The notes beneath the pieces were generated by a model that worked only from the letters and a program-made list of their open reading frames with translations, ran no database searches and had not been told where the DNA came from. Positions 19,129 to 27,116 of a DNA stretch of 32,644 nucleotides are shown here, piece after piece. A program made the position numbers and the translations under genes. This DNA comes from an uncultured Robiginitomaculum sp. (lineage in GTDB: Bacteria; Pseudomonadota; Alphaproteobacteria; Caulobacterales; Maricaulaceae): the NCBI GenBank assembly GCA_938001945.1, contig CALLBH010000020.1:1-32644 (forward strand), read 5' to 3'. Positions within the stretch are counted from its first letter, which is position 1, and each line of letters opens with the position of its first letter.

Positions 19129-20132
19129 TGAACTACGACCTTAAAGGCGCAAAAATTATCGTTGTCGGCGGCGCGGGCTATATTGGCAGCCATGTCTGCA
19201 AAACCATCGCGGGCCATGGCGGCGTCCCTGTTACCTTTGACAACCTCGGCAGCGGACACGAACATGCCGTGCAATGGGGGCCGCTCGAGGTTGTGGATTT
19301 GCGTGATAAATCCCAGACACTCACGGCGTGCGAAAAACATAAAGACGCCATTTCAGTCGTGCATCTAGCCAGTTCAATTGAAGTCGGCATCGGTGAAAAA
19401 GCCCCCGCAGAGTTTTACGAGAATAATGTCGTCGGCGCACTGAATTTGCTTGATGGAATGCGGGCTGCAAAACTCAACAATCTGATTTTCTCCTCGACCT
19501 GCGCGACCTATGGCGAGACAGATCAAATGCCGCTGCTTGAGAGCCAAATTCAAAATCCATTTTCGACATATGGCAAAACGAAACTCGCTATTGAGCACAT
19601 GATTCAAAGCTATCACAAAGCCTATGGATTAAACTATGTGACGCTGCGTTATTTCAACGCCTCGGGCGCTGATGAGAGCGGTTTAATAGGCGAAGAGCAT
19701 GACCCTGAAACGCATCTTATTCCAATCGCGCTCGCCGCAGCAGCGGGGCTTCGCGGCAAGATGAAAATCTTTGGAACCGATTACGACACACCCGACGGGA
19801 CATGTATTCGCGACTATATCCATGTCAATGACATTGCCGATGCCCATATCTGCGCGCTAGAGAAATTCGAGGCGGGCCTCACCGCCGCCGAAGTCAATAT
19901 CGGCACAGGCAAGGGCGTGAGCAATCTTGAAATTTTAAAGATGATCGAGACTGTCACAGGGTTGCCGGTCCCCTATGACGATGCCCCGCGCAGAGACGGC
20001 GATTTAACCCGTCTTTATGCCGACCCGCAGCGCGCCAAAGATGTGCTTGAATTTACGGCACGCCATTCAGGTTTAAAGAACATCATTCAAACCGCATGGC
20101 ATTTTCACTCCGCCAAATGGAATGTGAACTAG
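19128..20132 (+). CDS. galE: UDP-glucose 4-epimerase
   Basis: Rossmann VVGGAGYIGSHVCK, STCATYGE...STYGKTKLAIE (YxxxK), RYFNASGAD; overlaps the galK stop (TAATG). Confidence 0.95.
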   Translation: MNYDLKGAKIIVVGGAGYIGSHVCKTIAGHGGVPVTFDNLGSGHEHAVQWGPLEVVDLRDKSQTLTACEKHKDAISVVHLASSIEVGIGEKAPAEFYENNVVGALNLLDGMRAAKLNNLIFSSTCATYGETDQMPLLESQIQNPFSTYGKTKLAIEHMIQSYHKAYGLNYVTLRYFNASGADESGLIGEEHDPETHLIPIALAAAAGLRGKMKIFGTDYDTPDGTCIRDYIHVNDIADAHICALEKFEAGLTAAEVNIGTGKGVSNLEILKMIETVTGLPVPYDDAPRRDGDLTRLYADPQRAKDVLEFTARHSGLKNIIQTAWHFHSAKWNVN

Positions 20133-21406
20133 AAGAGCGCGGGAAGCGCGAGTGAAATCTGCGGAACAAATGTAATCAGCAGAAGCGCAATAATAAGCGC
20201 AGAATAAAACGGCCATATCGTTTTCACCGCATCTTCGACAGGTATTTGTCCTACGGCTGCACCAACAAATAAGACTGAACCGACGGGCGGGGTTACAAGG
20301 CCGATACCTAGATTAATCATCATTATAATCCCGAAGTGAACTGGGTCGACGCCAACCGCCATAACGACGGGTAACAGAATTGGAGTCATGATAACGATGA
20401 GCGGGGACATATCCATAAATGTCCCGAGCAAAAGCAAGATAACATTGACGATCAAAAGCACCGCAATCGGATTATCCGTGACTGCCGTGATTAAGCTGGC
20501 GAGCTGTGTTGGGGCTTCGAGAATAGCTAGCGCATAACCAAAGGCTGTCGCTGAGCCGATAATCAACATGACCATAGCGGTAATTTTCACGGACTCTCTG
20601 GCCGCCTTGAATAAGGATTTAAGCCCTAAAGTGCGATACGCGAACAGACCAATCAGCATGGTGTAAATCACCGCAATCGAAGAGCTTTCTGTAGCCGTGA
20701 AAATACCCGATAAAATACCGCCCATAATAATGATTGCCGTCAGCAAACCCGGCACAGCAAAGAGGACCGCTTTGGCAAGGCTTCTCCAACCCGGGAACTT
20801 ACCGCCCGCATAGCCGCGTTTGACAGCGACGCGCCACGCAACACACATGAGAAGAGCTGCGGTTAACACGCCCGGGACAATACCCGCTAAAAATAAATCA
20901 CCGATTGAGACGCCAATCCCCGACGCGGCGGAGTAGATAATCATATTATGCGATGGCGGAATAAGCAGGCCGACGATAGCGGCAGTCACCGTGACATTAA
21001 CAGCGTAGTCCCCGTCATAGCCGCGCTCTTTCATCAACGGCATTAGGGTTGAGCCCATGGCCGAGGCGCTGGCAATGGCAGAGCCGGACACTGCGCCAAA
21101 AAGCGAGGAGGCGCCGACATTAACCAGCCCCAAGCCGCCGCGCGGGCGACCAAATGTGCCTTCGGCAATTTGGACAAGGCGCTCGGCTATCCCCGATCGA
21201 TACATTAAATCGCCGGCAAAAATAAAGAACGGTATCGCCATCAGCGAGAATACACTCACCCCCGACGCCATGCGCTGAAAAGCGACAATCATGGGAATAT
21301 CAAGAACGAGGAATGTCGCCATCGCAGATCCCAATAGTGAGAACGCTACCGGCACGCCCATCGCGAGCAAGATGATGAGGACAATAAGTAGAACGAGGAT
21401 TTCCAT
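20129..21406 (-). CDS. dctM: TRAP transporter large permease (DctM)
   Basis: MEILVLLIVLIILLAMGVPVAFSLLGSA, polytopic, GLLIPPSHNMIIYS; start set at 21406, overlapping the dctQ stop. Confidence 0.92.
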   Translation of the reverse strand: MEILVLLIVLIILLAMGVPVAFSLLGSAMATFLVLDIPMIVAFQRMASGVSVFSLMAIPFFIFAGDLMYRSGIAERLVQIAEGTFGRPRGGLGLVNVGASSLFGAVSGSAIASASAMGSTLMPLMKERGYDGDYAVNVTVTAAIVGLLIPPSHNMIIYSAASGIGVSIGDLFLAGIVPGVLTAALLMCVAWRVAVKRGYAGGKFPGWRSLAKAVLFAVPGLLTAIIIMGGILSGIFTATESSSIAVIYTMLIGLFAYRTLGLKSLFKAARESVKITAMVMLIIGSATAFGYALAILEAPTQLASLITAVTDNPIAVLLIVNVILLLLGTFMDMSPLIVIMTPILLPVVMAVGVDPVHFGIIMMINLGIGLVTPPVGSVLFVGAAVGQIPVEDAVKTIWPFYSALIIALLLITFVPQISLALPALF

Positions 21407-21915
21407 TAAACGGCCTCCTCTAATTCCGGAGCAATAAATGCGTCCTCCGGGTCGTCCAGAATTCTTTCTAATGAGAACAGAGCTATCAGCGCGCCCGCAA
21501 TGGGAATGCCCAGATAGGCCATGCCGCGCGGCAGGCCGATCGAGGGAATAACGTGGCTCCATGTGCGCACGACCAACTCACCGCCCCACCAGAGCATGGC
21601 CAGACCGCAAAGCCCCACCACTACATTCGACGCGATACGTAACAGTTTACGCCGAGGTTTAGGCAACGCATTTTCAACGGCAATAATACGGATATGAAAC
21701 CCTTCGCGCACGCCCGCGGCGCCCGCCAGAAATACGAACCATATCATCAATGTCAGCGCACTTTGCTCTGACCATGACGGACTGGAATTTAAAACAAAAC
21801 GCCCAAAAACTTGCCAGCCAACAATTAAGGTCATGAGCAAAAGACCTATCGCCGAAACGATCATAAGCAGATCAGCGGCGCTGCGTGTGACACGGGCAAG
21901 GACTTTCGTTGACAT
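21406..21915 (-). CDS. dctQ: TRAP transporter small permease (DctQ)
   Basis: Four-TM protein, VGWQVFGRFVLNSSPSWSEQSALTLMIWFVFLAGAAGVREGFHIRI typical of DctQ; start at 21915. Confidence 0.92.
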   Translation of the reverse strand: MSTKVLARVTRSAADLLMIVSAIGLLLMTLIVGWQVFGRFVLNSSPSWSEQSALTLMIWFVFLAGAAGVREGFHIRIIAVENALPKPRRKLLRIASNVVVGLCGLAMLWWGGELVVRTWSHVIPSIGLPRGMAYLGIPIAGALIALFSLERILDDPEDAFIAPELEEAV

Positions 21916-22901
21916 CAGGCCTCCAAATTCTCGATAGATTTGACCAACGCCTTTTGTCGATCCGTGACAACATAGCGATCCCACACGGGTTTCATCTTGG
22001 CGCTAAAGGCGGACAGGTCAGCCACTTCATTGGCCTTGACACCTTCGCCTAAAAGCGCCGCGCGCGCGTCATTCACGCGCTTGTCCCAAAGATCCCTCAT
22101 AAAGGGCACAGACTCTTTCGCCGCCTGCATAACGATGTCGCGGTCACCTGTTGAGAGTTTTTCCCAGCGGCTTGCGGACATAACTAAAACTTCGGGGGCC
22201 ATGACGTGGCGGGTTAGGCTGTAATAAGGCGCGGGGGTATAATGACCGCCGCTTTGATAGGACGGCCAATTATTCTCGGCCCCGTCAATCACGCCTTGAA
22301 CCAGAGACTGATAGACTTCGCTTAGCGACATCGGCGTCGCGTCAGCCCCAAGCGCTTTGATCATCGAGACATAAAGGTCGGAATTTTGAACCCGAATTTT
22401 CATACCTTTCATATCCTCTGGCGTCAAAATTGGTTTTTTCGTGTTATAAAAACAACGCTCGCCGGAGTCGTAAAAACACAGGCCAATAAGGCCGTGCGGT
22501 TTCAGAGAGGCAAGAATTTCATCACCTGCCGGACCGTCCAATGCCATGCGCATGTGGGCGGTCGAGCGAAATAGAAATGGCAGGGATGGCACAATCGTCA
22601 TCGGCTCAATTGCATTGAGCGGGGCAATTGCAACGCGGTTAATATCTAGCCCGCCAAATGTCGTGATTTCCAGAGTATCACGCTCTGAACCCAGCTGCCC
22701 GCCTGCAAACATTTTCACATTCAGGCGGCCATCGGTGCGAGCGCTAAGCAGCTCGCCCATATGGCGCACGGCGGCGACAGTGGGATAGCCTTCGGGGTGA
22801 TGATCGGTCGCCAGAAGCGGACGGTTAAGATTACCCGCTTTGCACGCCGGCAGAAGCGCGGCGCTTGCCGATCCAATTAAAATCTGCCGCCGCGTCGTCA
22901 T
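21915..22901 (-). CDS. dctP: TRAP transporter substrate-binding protein (DctP), predicted lipoprotein
   Basis: DctP-fold sequence (GMKIRVQNSDLYVSMIKALGADATPMSLSEVYQSLVQGVIDGAENNWPSY) with N-terminus MTTRRQILIGSASAALLPACKAG. Confidence 0.93.
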   Translation of the reverse strand: MTTRRQILIGSASAALLPACKAGNLNRPLLATDHHPEGYPTVAAVRHMGELLSARTDGRLNVKMFAGGQLGSERDTLEITTFGGLDINRVAIAPLNAIEPMTIVPSLPFLFRSTAHMRMALDGPAGDEILASLKPHGLIGLCFYDSGERCFYNTKKPILTPEDMKGMKIRVQNSDLYVSMIKALGADATPMSLSEVYQSLVQGVIDGAENNWPSYQSGGHYTPAPYYSLTRHVMAPEVLVMSASRWEKLSTGDRDIVMQAAKESVPFMRDLWDKRVNDARAALLGEGVKANEVADLSAFSAKMKPVWDRYVVTDRQKALVKSIENLEA

Positions 22902-22906
22902 GCTCT

Positions 22907-23425
22907 TTAATGCTTCCAGCGCGAGGCAAGTAATTCGGCCTGCCCGTCTTGAACCCGAACCTCAAAGCGTGGGTCGCCGGGATGTCCTTTGACAAACACT
23001 TCATAGATTATGGACTCATCCGTCTGGACGCTTTCAATCACCCTCACAATTTCAAGTCCATCTGTATTGGCTTTGGTGGTAATTTCGCGCGCATTTTGGG
23101 GAACATCTGCAAACGCCATATCGCGCTGAACTTCTACAATCTGCGGCCCCTGCTCTGTCATTAGAACGTCAAATTCGATCTCATCTCCGCCGGGAAGCTC
23201 GCCCTCAACATCATAATAGACACGTCCATCACGCACTTTCTTGACGACCTCTGTCATCGTGAAATCTGTTCGCGCAGCCATGACGACATCACTGACGCTT
23301 TGCGGTACGTCGGATAGGGCGATCTCTGTATTTTCCGTCGCGCTGGCGCGCGGCGCTTCGGTTTTGGAGCAGCCCAAAAGCGCGCATGTCGCGGCGATTG
23401 ATATCAGTGTTCGTTTTAAAATCAT
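22907..23425 (-). CDS. Small lipoprotein with two PepSY-like repeats, function unknown
   Basis: Lipobox LISIAATCALLGC; two related halves (LSDVPQSVSDVVMAA... and FADVPQNAREITTKA...). Start at 23425 overlaps the kduD stop (ATGA). Confidence 0.7.
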   Translation of the reverse strand: MILKRTLISIAATCALLGCSKTEAPRASATENTEIALSDVPQSVSDVVMAARTDFTMTEVVKKVRDGRVYYDVEGELPGGDEIEFDVLMTEQGPQIVEVQRDMAFADVPQNAREITTKANTDGLEIVRVIESVQTDESIIYEVFVKGHPGDPRFEVRVQDGQAELLASRWKH

Positions 23426-24171
23426 CGGGATAACCATCCTCCATCTACAGGCAATGTAATGCCCTGAACATAATCAGACGCCGCAGAAGCGAGAAAAACG
23501 ATTGCTCCGCCCATATCAGAGGGCTTGCCCCAACGCCCGCTCGGGATACGTCCCAAAATCTCTGCATTGCGCTTTTCATCGGCCTGCAAAGCGGCTGTAT
23601 TATTGGTCGCGAAATAACCCGGCGCAATGGCGTTTACATTGATGCCGTGGCCTGCCCATTCATTGGCGAGCGCTTTGGTGAGGCCACCAACGGCACTTTT
23701 CGATGCCGTGTAAGACGGCACGCGAATGCCGCCCTGAAAGGTCAGCATAGAGGCAATGTTGATAATTTTGCCGCTCTTTTTCTCGGCCACAAGATGGCGC
23801 GCAAACGCTTGCGAGAGGAAGAACAATGTGCGCAGATTAACGTCCATCACCGCATCCCATTCACCCGGTGTGAAGTCGATGGCCTCATTACGTTTGATGA
23901 TGCCTGCATTATTCACCAGAATGTCTGCGCGGCCTAACTCTGACGCGGCTTCGGCAACAATATCAGCAACGCCATCTGCGCTGCTGAGGTCAGTTAATAT
24001 GGAGTGAGACTTCACGCCAATCTTAGCAATTTTTGCCAAAGTTTCCGTCGGCTCCGACCGCCCAATCAAAGCAATGTCAGCGCCCGCCTGCGCAAGCGCC
24101 AGAGCCATGCCCTGCCCGAGCCCTGTATTGGCGCCCGTAACGAGCGCTGTTTTTCCGGAGAGATCAAACAT
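23422..24171 (-). CDS. kduD: SDR dehydrogenase, 2-dehydro-3-deoxy-D-gluconate 5-dehydrogenase (KduD-like)
   Basis: [87 protein letters not shown]; directly after kduI. Confidence 0.9.
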   Translation of the reverse strand: MFDLSGKTALVTGANTGLGQGMALALAQAGADIALIGRSEPTETLAKIAKIGVKSHSILTDLSSADGVADIVAEAASELGRADILVNNAGIIKRNEAIDFTPGEWDAVMDVNLRTLFFLSQAFARHLVAEKKSGKIINIASMLTFQGGIRVPSYTASKSAVGGLTKALANEWAGHGINVNAIAPGYFATNNTAALQADEKRNAEILGRIPSGRWGKPSDMGGAIVFLASAASDYVQGITLPVDGGWLSR

Positions 24172-25019
24172 TATTGAAGCTGGCAAATGTCACAGACACT
24201 CAAGTCTGTGTAGTCTAGGTTCTCGCCGCCCATGCCCCAAATAAAGGAATAAGCTTTCGTCCCGGAGCCCATATGGATGGACCACGGCGGAGAAATCACG
24301 GCTTCTTCATTATCCATAACTAAGTGACGGATTTTATCTTCTTCGCCCATAAAGTGGAACATGCGCGCGCCGTCTTCTAGGCCGAAATAAAGATACACTT
24401 CCGAGCGGCGATCATGCAGATGCGGCGGCATCGTGTTCCAAACACTCCCTTCGCTGAGGATCGTCAGGCCCAAAAGAAGCTGGCAAGATTTGGCTGTCGT
24501 CGGGACAATATATTGATAGATAATGCGCTCATTACTCTCAGCCAGCGACCCGCGCTCTAGCGGCACCGCTTCGTCAATTGAGATTTTCACGACGTCATAG
24601 GCTTTATGAGCCGGCGTGGAGAGCAGATAATATTTCGCTGGGTTTGACGCATCATCAGATGCAAAAACAACGTCTGCGCTTCCCATTGGAATGTACAATC
24701 CGTCTAACTTATTGAGGTTGTGCGTTGTGCCATCGATTGTGACTGTACCGCTACCGCTACCGATATTGATCACGCCAAGTTCGCGGCGTTCTAGAAACGG
24801 ATGACCCTTGGCTGATTCCGGTACCACTTGGCTGGGAAGGGAAACCGAATTCTTCACCGGGGCCACGCCGCCAATCACAAAGCGCTCATTATGGGAGTAA
24901 TTTAGATTAATCTCATCGTCGATAAATAGACCCGAAACGATATAGCGATCCCGCAATTGTTCATTACTTACACCTTCCATCATATCAGGGTGGGTGGCGT
25001 GGTAAGTCTTATTGAACAT
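24171..25019 (-). CDS. kduI: 5-dehydro-4-deoxy-D-glucuronate isomerase
   Basis: KduI pattern: [78 protein letters not shown]. Confidence 0.95.
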   Translation of the reverse strand: MFNKTYHATHPDMMEGVSNEQLRDRYIVSGLFIDDEINLNYSHNERFVIGGVAPVKNSVSLPSQVVPESAKGHPFLERRELGVINIGSGSGTVTIDGTTHNLNKLDGLYIPMGSADVVFASDDASNPAKYYLLSTPAHKAYDVVKISIDEAVPLERGSLAESNERIIYQYIVPTTAKSCQLLLGLTILSEGSVWNTMPPHLHDRRSEVYLYFGLEDGARMFHFMGEEDKIRHLVMDNEEAVISPPWSIHMGSGTKAYSFIWGMGGENLDYTDLSVCDICQLQ

Positions 25020-25047
25020 GAATATCTCCTCAGAAAATCTTATCTAT

Positions 25048-25061
25048 GGTAACCGGTGTCA
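25048..25061. promoter_or_regulatory. Candidate LacI-family operator upstream of kduI
   Basis: GGTAACCGGTGTCA is the exact reverse complement of 26247-26260 and centres on ACCGGT. Confidence 0.8.
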
Positions 25062-25082
25062 TAAGCGAGATCTAGCGCTATC

Positions 25083-26138
25083 TCAAGAGCCGTTTTTCAA
25101 ATTATTGGGCGCAGAAGTGGATTCACGAACAACCATATTTAACTGCACGCTTTGAGGCTCTGTTGGCGCATCCGCGGCCTCAAGCTTGTCTGAGCTCATT
25201 AAAAGCTGGGCTGCGTAACCGCCAAATTCTCGGATCGGAGATCGAACCACCGTCATGGGCGGCGAAATCCTGGACACGATTGGCGTATCATCAAATCCCA
25301 CAACAGAAAGATCTTGCGGAATGCGAAGCCCTGCTTCGCGCGCCGCAAAGTAAACCCCTACAGCCATTTCATCATTACCCGCAAAAATCGCGGTGGGGCG
25401 GTTTGGGCCGCGTAGCAAAGATGCCGCGCAATCTACACCCGAGTCAAAAGTATAGGCCCCTTCTAAGGTCAATTTGGGTTCAAGCTTTAGGCCAAATTCC
25501 TCAAGCCCTGCCTTGAATCCCGCGCGCCGTTCATGCGTTGACATGAAAAGCTCGGGTCCGTGAATATGCGCAATCCTGCTATGCCCCAGCTCTGCCAAAT
25601 GACGCGCGGCGAGCCTTGCACCTTGCGCATCCGCAGTTTTAATCTGATGCGCGGGGTCATTAAGATCAACAGAGGCAATGCGCACAAAGTGACAATTTCT
25701 ATCTTTAAGCTTCGCCGAGAGCTCTAGATCTTCGGATACAGAGGGCACAAATATCAGCCCAAAGGGATTATGTTGCTGGACAAAGGATAAGACCTGATCG
25801 TGATAATCAGAGTCTGTGCGATTACAGGGCCGCAGAACGAGTTGATAGCGCGTCCCTTTTAAAGCATCCAAAATACCGCGCTGAATATTGACGATATATT
25901 GCGGGCTTGGGTTATCGTAAATCAAGCCAATCAGAAAAGAGCGGCGAAAGGCCAAGGCCTGCGCCTGTGGATTAGGCACAAAGCCCGTTTCTTTGACGAT
26001 TCTCTTGACCTCGAGGCGTGTTTTATCACTCACGCCAGAGGCATTATTAATCACGCGCGAAACAGTTTTTTTTGATACGCCTGCCAAGCGGGCGACGTCG
26101 TTGATCGTAATCGTATCTTTATCGCGTTGTGTCGTCAT
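25083..26138 (-). CDS. LacI family transcriptional regulator
   Basis: ITINDVARLAGVSKKTVSRVINNASGVSDKTRLEVKRIVKETGFVPNPQAQAL HTH plus periplasmic-binding-like domain. Confidence 0.94.
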   Translation of the reverse strand: MTTQRDKDTITINDVARLAGVSKKTVSRVINNASGVSDKTRLEVKRIVKETGFVPNPQAQALAFRRSFLIGLIYDNPSPQYIVNIQRGILDALKGTRYQLVLRPCNRTDSDYHDQVLSFVQQHNPFGLIFVPSVSEDLELSAKLKDRNCHFVRIASVDLNDPAHQIKTADAQGARLAARHLAELGHSRIAHIHGPELFMSTHERRAGFKAGLEEFGLKLEPKLTLEGAYTFDSGVDCAASLLRGPNRPTAIFAGNDEMAVGVYFAAREAGLRIPQDLSVVGFDDTPIVSRISPPMTVVRSPIREFGGYAAQLLMSSDKLEAADAPTEPQSVQLNMVVRESTSAPNNLKNGS

Positions 26139-26246
26139 AATTGCAGCAAGCCTCTCGCAGACTCACACCGTCCTATTGATTTTCACCCTCATACTTATGC
26201 TCAAAGGCACAGCTAGAGTGATTTATTAAGTTCAGCATTGGCATGC

Positions 26247-26260
26247 TGACACCGGTTACC
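26247..26260. promoter_or_regulatory. Candidate LacI-family operator upstream of the hydratase/beta-helix unit
   Basis: TGACACCGGTTACC, exact copy (opposite orientation) of 25048-25061. Confidence 0.8.
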
Positions 26261-26313
26261 TATAATGACCTAAAATTAGACATGAGTACAACACAAAACC
26301 GAGGACACTTCAT

Positions 26314-27115
26314 TATGGCATCTTATTCTGCGACGGCTGAAGACATTGCAAAGGCCTTTACGACGGCAAGATTAGAGGCGGGAAGCCTAAAGAAATATCC
26401 CGGTCCTGTGCCCCAAGATTTAGAGCAGGCCTATGCCATTCAAGATGCCGCTATAAAAATGTGGCCGCATAAAGTCGCGGGGTGGAAAATTGGCGGCATC
26501 GGCGGCGACTACGCCACACGGTTCAATGAAACAAAACTCGCCGGACCCGTTTTCGAAAACCAAATTTACATGACCGAAGGCCCTTGTTTCAACATGCCGG
26601 TCTTTGCAGATGGCTTCGCCGCTATCGAAGGCGAAATCGTGATCATCGTCAAAAAGGATGCCCCCGAGGGTAAAATGGATTGGTCTATGGAAGACGCGCA
26701 AGATTATGTCGGCGCCGTGCATATGGGCGTTGAAATTGCCAGCAGTCCCTTCCCGGACATCAATAATATGGGGCCGCTTGTGACGATCTCTGATTTCGGG
26801 AATAATAATGGCCTGATTATCGGTCAAGAGCTTCCCGGCTGGGCAAGCTCCAAGCTCGAAGATTGGTCGGTTGAAACCATCATCAATGGCAAAAGCTTTG
26901 GCACGGCAACGCCGCCGGGACCGATGCTATCTTTCCGCTTTGTTTTAGAAAATGCGGCGCGCCGCGGCATGCCCCTTAAAAAAGGTATGGCGATTACAAC
27001 AGGTGCCATCACGGGTGTTCACCAAGCCTATAGCGGGCAGACAAGCACCGTGACCTGTAGCAAGACCTACGACATTGATATCGTTCTTGTGCCTGAAACT
27101 CCTGCGGCATCTTAA
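26314..27115 (+). CDS. 2-keto-4-pentenoate hydratase (MhpD)/FAH-family-like protein
   Basis: KVAGWKIGG, AIEGEIVIIV, AVHMGVEIASSPFPD, FGNNNGLIIG match the hydratase layout; GAGGA upstream of ATG 26314. An upstream ATG extends the ORF to 26243 but is less likely. Confidence 0.82.
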
Positions 27116-27116
27116 G

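Noticed and set aside
20129-21562. Long N-terminal extension of DctM (MEPRYSLDRPAARHGLSGHSHCGRADS...)
   Set aside because: The extension is out-of-frame dctQ sequence; MEILVLLIVLI at 21406 is a normal DctM start overlapping the dctQ stop.
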